Positions 1 through 14,600 of a stretch of DNA of 64,000 nucleotides are shown piece after piece. Both the position numbers and the translations under genes were made by a program. A model generated the notes under the pieces. It was not told the DNA's origin. It saw only the letters and a program-made list of their open reading frames with translations, and did not search any database. Source of the stretch: Xiphophorus maculatus (taxonomy: Eukaryota > Chordata > Actinopteri > Cyprinodontiformes > Poeciliidae); the NCBI RefSeq assembly GCF_002775205.1, contig NC_036461.1, positions 22,744,875 through 22,808,874 of the forward strand. The letters are read 5' to 3'. Within the stretch, counting starts at the first letter, position 1; each line of letters starts with the position of its first letter.

Positions 1-3000
1 GAACAGGTGAGAGCTAGAAGTTAATCAGCCGTGATCTCGCATATTGGCCGGAACAGCAAAGTTTCAGTTTGAACCGCTCATTAGGAATGTCCAATTTGTA
101 CCTTGATTATTTTTTTTTGTTTGTTTTTCTTCTTCTGTTCCTCCTTTATTTCCACCTTGTCTCATTTTTTTTTCCCCCCCCCCGCCTGTTTGTGATGTGG
201 GGGGTGTATTTTTTTCCCCTTCCTTGTTTCGGCATGCCCAGCATGACTGAGATGGCTTGTGCCACTAGCCCCTCTTCTTCTTCTGCCTTTGGTGCCGTCG
301 TTTTCGGCGCCTCGTCCACTTCGGTACAGCAGAGGTATCATACCGTCAGCCCCCTGTACGCTTGTCAGGCAGACTGGGCCACCCTGCCCCACTCCTACTA
401 CGCTCTGGACCGCTGCTCGGCCAAGTAAGACAGCAGGGCTTCCAGTCCACCCCCAACCTCCCACCCCGTCTGTCTCCTGTTGTGTATCGGCCCCGTTTTG
501 CCCTGCTAACCATGCAGCTCCATGCTGTAACCCTGCAACTAAAGCACGGAATACATTTACAAAAACGTATTCCGTGCTTCCGTGAAAAAGATCTTCAACA
601 TGTCAGCACGTTTGAGGATAATTTACACTTTTCAGCCTACAAACGACTTTCAGTTAGTTGGTCCATTCTCACTGCTGGTAAAAGTGGTTCTAATTCAACT
701 CTGTTGCTCATATGACCCATGTCTTTTTGGCCCGTGGATTTGTGATTTTATATCAGACATGGACCAGACCCCTTTTTTTCCCCCCAAATTTACTCCTTCT
801 CGTGTTACAGACGCTCCATTTTCCACCAAGGAAAACAGAAAGAGGCCAAATTGAATGTAAATAGTGTTTGAAACAATCATTGCTTCTCTATTTAAAGGGA
901 CATTATTTTGTAAAATTGACTTTTTTGAGCTTTACATCATGCTAGTTATTCCCAAAAACATGGCACCCCAAAAAAAAACCCCACCACTGATCCGAGTTAC
1001 AGGTATCCGCTTTGTCTCTTTTAGACTCCATTGCCTCAAGCTAACCACATTGACATGTCGCTTCCTGTTACTAGTCATCATTTTGTTGCTCAGCTTCAGA
1101 ACTGATCAACACATAACATGTGCAGCATCAGTCTTGACCTTGGTGAACAGAGTGTGCTGTGTGAGGAGGGGCCTCCCTGGTCGCCATAGACCGTCCAGCC
1201 CGGAGTCTGATGGCGGCAGCGTTCAGAACGTGAACAGCCATGCAGGAACAGTCAGATCTCAGCAAAAACTATCTGAAGGAAAAAAGATTGGCTGAATTTC
1301 AGCCAGTGACTGGTCAGCTGGAAGCTTAAAATCCAATCCAGTCTCCCCCTCCCCCCCCCACCCCCCATCAGTGAACATAGCACATAAAAGCTACAGTATG
1401 TAACTTTAAAAAAGTCATTGACACAGAAATAATTGAATTTAAAATTAAAAAAAAATATTTTCCCTTTAGGACTAATAAAGTATTTTCCAATTGAATTGAA
1501 TATAGCCTTAATGAAAAGTATGTTTAATAGCTGACAGTATTAAACTGGTTGTTAATTTTCAAAAGCTACTTCTAATATGACAAATGAGCTACATTGGAAC
1601 GCATATTTTACTTTATTAAATATGACTATCGTTGGGTCAAAAATCAGTTGCTGGAAACAAGCAATTCTGATCAGTGAATCTCTGGGATTCAGCAAAGAAT
1701 ATTGTAATATTCCATATTTCCATCCTTCCCCTGATGATCCCCTGCTGCTGCAGCGAACGTCAACAAACTGCTCCTGATCTCACCTCAGTTTTCTGCTGTG
1801 AACTCTGACCCTGGACTCCTCATCTGCTCACCTCCTATTGGACGTCACAGGTCCTCTGCTCATCGTCTGTCCTCTGTTTCTGTTCAAACTGTAATCTCTC
1901 CCTCCACTCTGCACCTCTATGCATTCATGTCCGGGGTGGAAAGCTGCTCTGGGTTTTATTTTTCTGTTGCAGTTTGAAGTGAAGTGAATTTACGTGAGAC
2001 AGGTTTTCCTAAGTTTATGGATGTCTGGCTTTGACTTGCTGATTTACAATTGAAACTGGGTTAATTCTAGTAATTCACACTGTTGAAAGAGATTAGGAAG
2101 AACTCTAGTTCTAGAAGTTCATAAGTTTAACAGATAAATGATCAAAAAATTTCATTTCTTACTGGGGCTGGGTGATAAGTTTATTGTAACAATTCATCAA
2201 ATTTTTGGCTTCTGATAATTCAATTTCTGGGAAATCTGGAATTTTCTTTTGCACTTTTTAGATTCCATAGTTCAAAGTGACGTCAGATTTTGGTTGCCGT
2301 CTCGTTTGGAAAGCCTGCTTTACAGTTTAAATTTATTTGGACATTGAATTCAGCTCTATGACTAAGTATTAAGGCCAGGCTTAAAAGTATTATTTTATTT
2401 ATCACAAGAATAAAGTCGTACAACAATAGAATCAAATTAATACAACAATAAAGTAATAATACAACCAGAATTAGGTCATGTAAGTATAATGAAGGAGTCA
2501 TTTTCAAAGAGCTCCTATACAAAAAATAAATATTTAAACTAAGGTAATACTTCATCTTTTAACACATCATCATCAAATTGTCATCAGGACTTTGAAACAA
2601 TTGAGCAAACAACTGAAAGAACCACACAGACTGAGTTTGTCGCATCAAATCATAACTCTCTACATGCAAACCTCCTGCTTCTGGTTAAATTGTGTCTTTT
2701 TTGCTAATATAACTATATTCTTTTAATTAAACAATAATACCTGCAGTCTGGCCCGATACTCCATTGCAGAACTCAGAAAAGACCGACTGAAATAAAAGCC
2801 AAATTTTGAACATATTTTCTGTTTTTCTGTCAAGAAATAAATTTTTTTTTTTTTTTTAAAGATTATAATTGGATCTGGTGTGAAAAATATTGCCCAGCCC
2901 TACGCTTAATGTTTTCATATTTGTGTTTCAGATTTCTTTGGTTTTCCAGCCGTGTTATGAAAGATGTCATTGTTTTAAATCCACCTGCAAATACAAATAC

Positions 3001-6000
3001 AATTCTCTCTGTTTATGTCTGACGTCTCAAATCCAAATTCAGTCGCATTTTTCGTTTCAAAACTGGAGCTGGTTAAAAATCTTGTGCACACAGATAAAAT
3101 TATTTTAGATCTATTCAATATTTTGCATGTCGTCTGACTACACTTAAACAACTGGAATGCAGGTTAAACGTGAGGCGTCGTCAGACCGTGACCTCTCCCT
3201 CCTTCCGCCTCGACAGTGTTGCCGTGTCGCCCGGCGGCCAGAGGAACCCGGTGGCGTCCACCCACAGCATCAGCAACGCCACCACGCCCGACCGCCTCCG
3301 CTTCCCCCGCGGCACGGCCAGCCGCAGCACCTTCCACGGCGGCCAGCTGAGAGACCGCCGTACCGCCACGTACAACGGGCCGCCGGCGTCCCCCACCCTG
3401 TCCCACGACGCCACGCCCCTGTCCCAAACCCGCAGCCGCGGAACCAGCAACCTGTTCTCTAAGCTCACGTCCAAACTCACCCGCAGGTAGGTGTCCGTGC
3501 TCCTCAGCAGGTCCGTCAGGCTGGGCTGGAGTTCAGCTCCCACCTGTTCTGAAACATGTCACTTATTACCGACTTGAACGTTCAGGACGATCCCAGCCCT
3601 TTGCAGACGATGACCTCATGTGGTCATTGAATACTGAGCCGTATTCTGTGTCCATGCTAGGGGGACAGCCGTGGTGGATAGGAATAAAAGAGGAGTAAAT
3701 TTCTGCCAAAAAACTTTCTGTGATTTCTGAGTTTGAAAGTTGAAAATTTGTAAGAAAGAAATCTAATTTTTTATTTATTTTATTTTTTTTGGTGGAAACT
3801 TGCTAACTTTTTTTCTTTCTGTAATAGCCCTGATACGTCAATGGGAGCTCTTCAGTCTTTTGATTATGATTTTTATCATTTTTATTAGTATAATTAAATC
3901 TTAGTTCATGTCGCTGACTGGTTGGCTGCTGAGAAACTCTCTGAAGGAGCTTCAGATGGAATAATTGGACTCCAGCTGTAGGAACAGGAAACTATGAAAA
4001 CTGAGGATCAGGGCAGATAAATATTCAATAAAACAATACACAGCAGTGTTTTGGTAGCAGTTGTTTTTGATGTAACGTACAGTGTTTTGCAAATGTATTC
4101 ACACCTCTTGACATTTCTCAAATCACAGTCATCAATGTATTTTATTGAGATTTCATACTATAGAACTTTTTTTTGTGAGCATCAATTTTCAAGTCGTCCT
4201 ACATGTTTTCAAAAGGAGCTAGGTCTGGACTTGAACTGGACCGCTTTATAGCAAAGAAATGCTTTGATCCAAACCTTTCCGTTGTATCTCTGGCTGTATG
4301 TTTGAGTTCATGCTGCTCCTCCATAAAATTCTCATTTTGGCCTCTTGGCTGAATAACTGGCTCTGTTTTGGTGGATGAACCAGCAGCTGATGCTCTGTGT
4401 TCAGATGGATTCACTGCAGTGACATACAGACAAAGCTTAGGATTCCTTTAAACTCCAGAACTTTCTCCCTGACCGGTCTGCTTTGTGATTCCACTTATTC
4501 TGTAACTGAAGCTATTAGTTGTATTAATCATGATGAATCAATTATTGAGATAACCGTCAACTAATTCAGTAATTGATCAATTGTTATGCAGACAGCCAAA
4601 ACTGTACAAAAATATTGAAATCTTTTTCTGTAAATATCTTTTACCCAGAATTCCCCATAGTTTTAGCTTCACCAGATTCAAATTTCTTATTTAAAATTAA
4701 TTGAACTATTTCTTTTTCTTTTTTTGTACAAAAAGGACTTATTCACTAAATGAAAACGTTGAAGAATATGCCAATTTAATTATACAATTAATCGATTAAT
4801 CGTCAGAATAATTGGTATTTTGACAATAACACAGAGTAGATGTGAAGAATGCAGCTAAATCTTCTTAATTATCAGAATAATTATCTGCATTAATAATTTA
4901 CTAACACCAGGGGAGTTCTGAAGGGTTTGTTGTAGCTATATATTTTTTAGAGGCCTTATGCGGTAAGATGTATTTTTCTTCCACTGACACAGTTATGCTC
5001 TACTCTTAGTCACATGAAATCCAAATAAAATCTACTGAAGTTTTCTTTTTACTATGAGAATGTGACGAGCCTAAAAGGGGTTGTTAATATTTTGCACACT
5101 GCCACACACTCCAACTAGTTTCTGCTCCTTTTTTCCTTCAGTCTCTAAGACAGAAACTCATTTCTGAAAGCAAAGCCTAACATTAGCTTAACTTTTAGCT
5201 TCCTCATTGGTGTGTTGGGACCCCGTGTGCATTAAAAACCCAGCCGACATGTGTGTGTGAAGCAGCAGCAGCCAGGTCAGCGACATCCAACGACGACTGA
5301 CCTAAAAACCAAGAGTCGTAATCATTTCATGATGAATCAGAGAAGGAGAAACGAGGATTCCGACCACCGCCATTTTTTTGTTCATGCACTCAGCCCCCTC
5401 ATGCCCCTCCCCACTCCCTTCCCTTATTCCTGCCACTTTCTCTTTCACCATTCTCACTGTTTCTTTGTCTGCCTCTGTTGTAGAAACATGTCATTCAGGT
5501 TTACCAAAAGGTAGGACTCCTGCTCTGTTCTCCGCTCTGTACCAACTATAACCAGATGGGCCTCACTGAGAAGCTGCGACTTGGTTTCTGAGCCGAGTGG
5601 GGCTGCTGGCACCGAACTAACACCCTGCTCTGTTTGGGGGCATCTACACACACAGCTTCCAAGCAGACAAATGTTGCTAAGTCTTCCAAACGGATGGTGT
5701 TAAAAGTTGCTTTAGCGCTGATGTAATGAAGTAAAACCTCTGTCCTCCATTTTGCTCAGAGAGAAGCCGTGTGTGTAAATGCTCTCCGTGTGGCTGCGGT
5801 TGGTCTGTTTGGCTGAAAGCTGATTGGTTGAGCCGACCAATCAGCCGATAAACCAACAGCAACTACGAAGCAGCTTGTCACTAATCAGTCGTCAGCACAT
5901 GCATGGGGTTGCTTCTTCCAGCCGCCATTGATTGTGGGTCATTTTCGCCCCACAGCCGCCGTCCTGCGTAACACAGCCGCCATTCGACGGTGCCTTAGAC

Positions 6001-9000
6001 ATTATTCTCCTGCATTATTATTATTCTAGGTGCGCAGATGTACGCTAGTCCTGGTTTGCGTTCTTGATTTTGACTGATGAATAATAAGACCAAACGACAG
6101 ACTAGTTCGCTCCTTCTTAAACACATTTTCTGATTAAACACAACCTGTTTTTTGGGGGGGGGGTTTTGTCCCTTTCCTGTAAAAGCTCGTTGGGCGTTTC
6201 ATTACCGTGTTCGTCTTACATTCTTCAGTCCTTTCTGCCGATAAACGCCACACTCTGTTAAATACATCGTACAGTTATCCTTGACCAGAAAGCTCGGTGC
6301 CATCAGATGACGACGTAAAGTTTAGATTGTTACTAACAAAGTTGCCACAAATCCTTGAGTCTCCAATACATTTTGACTGCAGAAATACTGTATCAGCCAA
6401 AACATCAGATTGTATTTGGTTAAAATGCTGCCATGAGGGCCGGATTTACAAGGATGTGGCCCCTGGGTTGAAGCCCATTTTGATGCCTCGTACACTTAAA
6501 ATAAATCTTTCATTATTGCAAATGACAGTATATTTATACATAAGGCTGTATATCAGCATGTATGAATTGATGCGTTGTAGGTTTAATAATTCATAAATAT
6601 CCCCAAATTTTAATTAATTTCTTCTGATATGGGCATTTATCATATCATTTATTGTGATAAATTTCTTAAGAACTTTGACTTATTATGATAAATTCCAATT
6701 AATGCTGTTTAAAATCTCCAAACTTGTCTGTTGTCAAGATTGTTAGTTTTACAGTTTTCTCTTTGTTCAATGAGTCATGCTGTCAGTCGTACAGTTACCT
6801 AAAAAACGTAATAGATTTCATCGTTACTTCTGTAGTTATCACAATAGTATATCGCTCACCTCTAAAGTACAATATTTTTGAAACGCATTCATAAATAAAA
6901 AAGAAGTCCCAAGTTTTTGTGGGCCCCAAACAATCGGTGCCCTGGGCTACTGCCCTTTAAGCCTCTGAGCCCAAGTTTGAAAAGTCAAAAATGTTCAACT
7001 TTTCAAACTTTCCATGTTTTTTTCTGGAAAATTTCAGAGATTAATCTCAAAATTTGAGCCGCATTACAAATAAAGACATTTAATTCAATTAAATAAGCTC
7101 ATAAAATATAAGCTAAAAATTAGCGCAAGTTTCATAAGAAGTGTGCTTAAATGTAATTTCATCAATCAAAGCAAAGCAGAAATTCACACAAAATCAACAG
7201 ATCCCAGTGCTTTATTGCGGTAATGCGTGATTGTGAGTTTGTCGCAAATATTCCACAAAAACACTCAAGAACATCGGATTGAAGTGATGCCAACTCCCAG
7301 CTGCAGGTGGCAGCATTTGTTTCTTCTACTGCCCTTCTGCATCAGCCTTACTTGATAAGTTCTCGTCCACGATTGAAAGTCACATTTACCCGTCATACTG
7401 AAGCGCAAATGTCACAATTATTTATATATATATATATATATATGCAAATATTTTTAAAGTAGCACCACAAAATCAGTGATTTTGATTGATTGGGACTGAC
7501 TTTGTATTTAATTTTAAGAAGGGACGCAGAGAGAGCTATTGCTATTTACAGTTTAATCTGTTTTATCAATACATTCTCAGCTTTTTGGGAACATTTAGGA
7601 TCTTGATATAGCCCAAAATGAAAGAGTTGACACCCCTGCTGTAGAGGCGAGTAAACCCCTCCACCCTTCTGTAAAGGTTTTAAACGTTATCTGTCGAGAC
7701 TTAAAAGAACGGACAGGTTCCTTCAGTAGACATAAAAGACGAGGTGTTGACTTCACGAGACGTAACGAAAGCTTTGGGTTGATTAAAAACAGTTATGGAT
7801 CTTTTCCTGGATCATTCTGTAGACTGTGGCATGTTTAGCACCAAGTGTAGCACAGCCGCTGGTGAGCTCTTGGAGTGCTGACCTGAGGTCGACAGCGGCC
7901 TCCGGTGGCTGCTCTGGGAACCTCCATCTCCATGACGATGCAGGGCTTCCTGTCGCTCTGTTCCAGTCTCACTCTAACACCTTTCACTTTTTTCTGTTCT
8001 CATGTCTGCGGAGGTGAAAAAATGTAGTAAAAGGTGTGTTGCTGTTCATCCCCCCTCCGTAGTTTTTGACCTGTCTGATAACCTTTTACTAAATTTTGTC
8101 AGCTCTGAGTCTCCATACTTCTCTTCACATCTTGGGACTTGATCAGTGAGTTTTCATCTTTTTTTTTGTTTTTTTTTTCTTTTTTTTCCCTCCTCAGGAC
8201 ATTTTAGGCCGAGTCACCTCCTCTCCTCTCCTCACAGCTTCTGTGTTTTTTGTCTTTCTTACCTTCTCGTGTCCTTAACTTTTCCCTCTTGCTGCTCTTC
8301 CTCTCTGCCCAGGGTCAGTATTGACCCGGCCAAACGGCAGATAGCCAAAACAGGGCCTGCCAACCCTTCTACCCAGGGAGGAAAGACCCTTAGTAAGTCT
8401 TCTGCCCTTTGCTTTCTTTCTCTCCTCATTTCTTTTCTCTTTTTATTTCCTCCTTCCTTTTTCATCATCCTGCCATGCTTTTTTTCCCCCCTTTTATTTT
8501 TTTTATTTTTTTGCCCCGTCCTCATACCATTCATTTGAATATTCTTCCCATTGTTTTTTTTGCCGCTTTTTCAGTTTCCTCAGATTCCGATCTCTTTCTT
8601 TCAGATTCTCGAGCAGAAGATATAGAGAGTTGTAGGAAGATGAAGATCTAGAGTAAGGGTTGTTTCAATCTCCTAATTTCTCCCTGAGGAAGTCTCTAAA
8701 GGAACAGTCTGGTTTTCAGACGTTGCTCCTCCTTCTGTAGTGTTTCTTTGTTGTTGTTGTTGTTTTCGGCGCCATTTTGGCTACCCTTGGACCTGCTGTC
8801 AGTCCCGTCTGTTCTTGTCCTCTTGTCCTCTTTTAGATGTTAGAATGTGGATTCCACACGTTTTGTTTGTTTCCTCTGCGCTGCAGTGCATGATGGGAGC
8901 CTGTCCAGAACACCCGTCCTGTCAGAGGAGTTTTTAATGTTACATTATTTAGATGTTCTTTCTGTATCTAAACGCTTTTAGCAACGTGAGCGCCATCAGG

Positions 9001-11613
9001 AAGGTGTTTTTGATCAACTTTCAGTAGACGTCTGTCAAATTATTTCTGAGTTCATTATTCATTTAGGTTGCCAAGGTGATATCACACTGCTGTGAGAGAC
9101 TGTAAAATATGATTTTTACTGTGTTAAAGGCAAAATGATTTGGACTTGACGGGGTTTTTTTTTTAGCTGTTTTAGCGTGTTGGACGTTTAGGGTTGCAGC
9201 AAAGAGGGATCTCTGCAGCTTTTTCTAGAAAATGTAAATCATTATTTCACCTCAGATTTTTAGGAGGCTGTCGAGTATTTCCAAATCCGTCATGTTTAAT
9301 GACGGCCGGAGGTTAACAGCTCAAAATCGTACAACAGAGAAACGGCTAGAATTAATGGTGAACCGATAAATCAGCCCAGGTTTCCTTCGTCTGCAATCTT
9401 ATCTCCCTCTGGGAAGGTCAGAAGGTCAGCCACTGTCCTCTTTTACTTTGCTGTGAGAGGTTTGATGCAGATGTAACACACCAGGTTACATCTATATGTG
9501 TGCGGTTAACAGGCAGCCCACTGTTGCAAACTGAGCAACTTTGTCAACAATTTTTCAGTTAAAAAAAAAAAAAAAAATCAAGTTGGTCCAAAGTCGAAAT
9601 AGGCCGGTCAAGCTTTTTAAAGACCGGTGATCTGCCTGAAAACTGGAGTCACATCTGTCTGTGATGAGCAGCCTTCCTGTTATCTGCTGAAGTCAGCTCG
9701 CCTCTCTGCCGGTACAACCAGCCACACTAAAGCAGAACACGACCTGATCTCCTGTAACAGACTGGGAAGTTGTGTACGAATCATCAAAGACGTAACGAAC
9801 ACACACCAGCGTGAAGCATCTGGAATAAAAATAGTCTCCTTTTTTATTAAATGCCCTCTGACATATTCTGTGCTTGAAAATAGCTGCAGTTGAACGTGGA
9901 TACCGCAGGGTGGCTCCTGTCTGTCAGTGGAGCTGAAAATCGGCAGCAGCACTGATTTCTTGGCGCGTCTTTAGTAAATATGGAGAAAAACAAAAACAGT
10001 TGGAGAAAATAGTTGAAGGGAAGAAAAAACTGTATTTCTCAGCGTCTCTTCACACAAGCAGATAAAATCATCTCGCATTAAGTCAACTAATATTTCAGTA
10101 AAGCAGGCCGGCTCATTGATGGACAGATTTGATTGGAGATGCACCGATCCCATATTAATATATGGATCGGTCCTGATGTTGAAAAAAAATTCTACATCGG
10201 AAATCGGTGATGATGTTCCCGATCCATAAGGGCGGATCTATTCAGTGTAATTCTACACTGAGCAACGTCATGCATTATTTATTTCTACATTCGATTTGAA
10301 TTCCTAATTTAACTTTTTGTAACATGTGAAAGGTTTGTTTATTGTTTGTCAATTTCCTTATTTATTTTCCATCGGCTGTTCTACTGCTAGTTACACTGAG
10401 AACCAATGAAAGTTGTTTTTCCATGTTTGACCAGCTATATTGGTGAATTTCAGTGAGCTGTCCTGGTGCAAAGTTAGGAAATAAATTTGTAATTCAGTAC
10501 ATTTATGTCTGTTTAAAACAAAAAAGAAAAGAATAATTATTTTAGGCCAGTTCAGCTGATACTAAACCTCAGATTTCAGTATCAGTAGTGAGAAAGTGGA
10601 TCAGTGCATCCCTAGATGTAACTTTGTTGTTCGATTCTTTTAAAAAAATTTTTATTTTTTAATATATATGTGTAGATGTATGTTTTGATCTTGCAGTCAG
10701 TCTGCACACAGTTATTTTTTAATTCTGCAAAGTAGACGCTTACAAGCTGCTGGTGTTTGACGTGACTCTCGCGGGGGTGTTTTTAGTTTTTGTAAGTCCA
10801 GCGTGTAATTCTCAAGTTGTTCAATCAGAAACTGAGCTTATTCTAAACGGCCCCTTTAAGACACACGAGTTGGAACCCGATGATGAAGCCCAGGACGTCT
10901 TCCTCACCTCCTGGTGGACTAGATGTTGGGTCATTAGCGTTCTGCAGTCGCACGTCGACTGGACTGTGAACTTCACGCCTCGCTGACTGCAAACTCGGCC
11001 GCTTCATCTGCTCACTGACGTTTCCTTACTTAGCGAATGAAAACCGATTGATCTCTTTCCAAATTGTCCTGATAACATTTAGTAATTGACACATGAGATC
11101 TTCAGTCTTAACCTCTTCAATCAGGCGTCGACTTGATCTTTTGAGAACTTTTTCGCAGCTTCTCCGTCTTCCTTTTCTCATCCCACCTGCTTGGTTGCTG
11201 CTGTTTTGGGTTGAAACACCGCCGCCGTGTTTTTCTGTTTTCTGTCGTTGCTCCCAGACGAACGACCCTCACCGTTTTGGTTTCTTTCATCTCTTCTTCT
11301 TCTTCTTCACTGACATTAATGGAAGCCAGCTCTTCCATCTTTCTTTGTGTTTCTAATTTATTTTTGTTGGTGGTGGTGGTGGCTCACACCGTCGCTCACG
11401 TATTCCGTCACACACTTCTTTTTTCTTTTCTCTTCCATTCACTGAAATTGATGAGAAATGATTTGTGTTGTGCACAATCCACAATCTGTTTTGTTGTTTT
11501 CTTCTCCTCTGACTCCCCGTGTGAATCTTCTCACGGCGCCTCAGAGTCTCAACCGAGTTTGAGAGAAACGGGAGACTTGAGGGCTCAAGGTGAGCTTATA
11601 CCTGCTGCTCCCC

Positions 11614-11647
<34 letters not shown>

Positions 11648-14600
11648 GCTTCCCATGTAGCGTCAGGCCCGCGCTGCTTTGCCCTGAGTGTGTAGGAGTT
11701 GCAGCAGTGTGTTGTTGCAGCTTTGTTGCTGCGGTTGCATGGTTGTGTGACGTGCCGCTCTGCTAACGCTGCATGCTAGCTGAAGATTCAAAGTCTGCTT
11801 TCATTCTGCTGAAATGATAGATTTATTTCAAATAAAACTAATATACATTAGAATACTGAAGTTACAAAAAGATTTTATACTGTTATGTAAAATACATGTT
11901 TTGAAGGAATCCCTTTGATCTTATAAATTAGTAAGAAGACGTGGAGCTTCTGCTACATGAGGAAACATGGAAAGAGCTGATCAGAAATAAAAATAGATTT
12001 AAAAAAGTTTTAACTGCTTTAAAGTCAGTCAATATTTTTTTTATTGATTATTGAGGAATGTTATAAATAGTTTAGTTACTTTGAAATTCTTACTTTATCT
12101 TTTGAGATGCTGTTGTCATTTCCTATCAGAAATAAGTTTTTAATCTCCAATTATCAGGTATTAAGATGTTTATGTTTAAACATCTTATCAAGAGTTTAAG
12201 AACTTTTTTTTATTTATTTTTGTAAATTGAATCAAATCTTAATGTTGCAGTGATATTCTGGGTTTTTCAGAGATGGCTTCAGTCTGTTTTACTTTCTTTT
12301 ACTTCCCCTTTCTCAGTTTGGAAGTCAGACAAAATGTAGTAAAAGTAACGAGAGAGTAAATATGGTAATAGATTATTTACAACTGTTTTTTATTATTATT
12401 AAAACAAGATTTAACTTTACCGTTAAACTGGAATAAAAAAATGTTGGTTTCACAATTAGAAAAAATTGTGCATATTTTTCAAATCAAGCAAAAAAGAACC
12501 GAATAACTTTTGGTTTGTTTATTAATTTTGCCGTAGGAAAAAAAACAGCAAAGCTCCTATTTGCTGTTTGTCCATGGACAAACTCCTTAACAGTCATCCG
12601 GCAAAAAACTGAGAAGGAGGCTCTGTGGGAGGAGAGCAAAGCGCTTACTGGCGAGTCAAAGCATCTGAATTTATTACGTCTCTATATGGCGATTAACATA
12701 AATGTACAATCCTTAAAAAAAAAATTTAAAAATTTTTTTGTATTCCATTCACCCATTTCTATCTAAGGGGAACACACTCACACCTAGGGACAATTTGGAG
12801 TGACCAATTTCTTACCTTGTTGTCATGTTTTTGGAATGTGGGAGGAAACCCGGAGGAAACCCACACATGCACAGGGAGAACATGCAAACTCCTGCAGTAG
12901 TTCTGGGAAGTGAACCCACAACCTTCCGACTGCAAGGCAACAACCTTACGGACTGAGCCACTGTGCAGCCCGCTATAGAATGGCGCTACTATTAATATAT
13001 CTCTTAGCATTTTGACGTCACCGCCGTTCTAGACTGACTACGTAGGTGAAGCATCCGGGGTCTTTCGTCGCCGGGTGATCATCATCTGGGCCTTTTCACG
13101 TCACTTCCGTTGAAAACAACACCACGTGCGTTGCCCATGAACGCAGTAGCTGTCACTTCCAGCAGGATTAAAAGCAGCATTTATTTGACGTAGAAATGCA
13201 GACTGGTTGAAGCTAGTTTGAACCAAAAAAGTCAAGCTTCGGAGAAGGTAGGGGTTGAGTTTGTAGCGGCTATTTTGCTGGCCAAACGGAACCACCGGTC
13301 AAGGAAACCGGTGTCGCTTGAATTAGCTCATGTCCTCAAATCTCCAAACACGTTCAACGTTCACCTTTGAAGGGTTTGGTGAAAATAGCTCATGCTAGCA
13401 AACGCTTTGCACCTCGTTATGCTCCTGAAGTAATTTGTGAAATGCAATTAAATAACATTACATTGTAAGAAAGTGAGACTTGGAAGCTAACGTTAACTTG
13501 AGGCAGCAAACGCTGACTGCTCACGTCACTGAGCTCACTGCTCAGTGACGTGTTGGTGGTGGCTCACACCGTCGCTAACGTATTCCGTCACACACTTTAT
13601 TTCTCTTTTCTTTTCTCTTCCATTCACTGAAATTGATGAGAAATGATTTGTGTTGTGCACAATCCACAATCTGTTTTGTTGTTTTCTTCTCCTCTGACTC
13701 CCCGTGTGAATTTTCTCACGGCGCCTCAGAGTCTCAACCGAGTTTGAGAGAAACGGGAGACTTGAGGGCTCAAGGTGAGCTTATACCTGCTGCCCCCCAA
13801 CACACACACACACACACACACACACGCACGCACACCGCTTCCCATGTAGCGTCAGGCCCGCGCTGCTTTGCCCTGAGTGTGTAGGAGTTGCAGCAGTGTG
13901 TTGTTGCAGCTTTGTTGCTGCGGTTGCATGGTTGTGTGACGTGCCGCTCTGCTAACGCTGCATGCTAGCTGAAGATTCAAAGTCTGCTTTAATTCTGCTG
14001 AAATGTCTCCGGTTTCTGTTGAGATTCTCCAAAAATATTCCTTTACATGATCTATGAAAAACCCAGAAAGCGGTGGAGGTTTTTAGTAAAAACTATTTTA
14101 AAATGTCACATTTTGGTAATTTAAAAGAAAATTGGATATGAAAAGTAGAAATGTTTTTTTTTTTGTTTGTTTTTTTTGTTTTGCTTGTTTCTTCTCTGGT
14201 TTGTAAAGCCAGAGAAGAAGAAACGACCAGAATTTCTTTGTGTTATTTACTAAATAAATAGATTTCAATGTTAAGCCAATAATTACTGGGGTTTCAAATC
14301 AAAATGACACAAAAGACAAACAAAATAGATTTATTTCAAATAAAACTAATATACATTAGAATACTGAAGTTACAAAAAGATTTTATGCTGTTATGTAAAA
14401 TACATGTTTTGAAGGAATCCCTTTGATCTTATAAATTAGTAAGAAGACGTGGAGCTTCTGCTACATGAGGAAACATGGAAAGAGCTAATCAGAAATAAAA
14501 ATAGATTTAAAAAAGTTTGACTGCTTTAAAGTCAGTCAATATTTTTTTTATTGATTATTGAGGAATGTTATAAATAGTTTAGTTACTTTGAAATTCTTAC

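Larger units (their letters stand above)
7..3216. other. mark3 intron with repeat material
   Basis: Non-coding. Base 7 begins gtgaga, a good donor after the exon end at 1-6. Contents: a pyrimidine-rich region at 110-185, a perfect hairpin at 542-579, a fragment near 891-960 resembling the left part of the terminal-repeat element at 39025-39567, and a probable inverted-repeat element at 2163-2902. Open frames around 240-430 do not match any MARK segment and lack a matching acceptor/donor pair. Confidence 0.7.
11371..12455. repeat. Tandem segmental duplication, copy A (contains mark3 cassette exon)
   Basis: Begins near ggtggctcacaccgtcgct and ends near ttggtttcacaa. It matches 13551-14962 with only scattered substitutions and small indels (for example gctcacg/gctaacg, gaatcttc/gaattttc), indicating a recent duplication. 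It lacks about 319 bp present in copy B at 14006-14324. It carries the exon at 11545-11589 and a CA repeat at about 11615-11646. Confidence 0.9.

Noticed and set aside
69..715. Overlapping open frames on both strands near the left edge
   Set aside because: No MARK segment or other family recognised; base 7 is a donor and the next phase-compatible acceptor is at 3216, so this is intron.
864..1295. 143-codon frame including [16 protein letters not shown]
   Set aside because: Loosely resembles the RHSVIQNG region of MARK3, but that exon is already accounted for by bases 1-6 and the phase and splice sites do not fit.
3164..3543. Antisense and alternative frames across the GC-rich mark3 exon
   Set aside because: Shadows of the 3217-3486 exon; only the RNPVASTHS frame matches a family.
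8146..8651. Long plus and minus frames rich in Phe/Ser or Lys/Arg
   Set aside because: Translations of pyrimidine-rich intron around the 80-nt exon.
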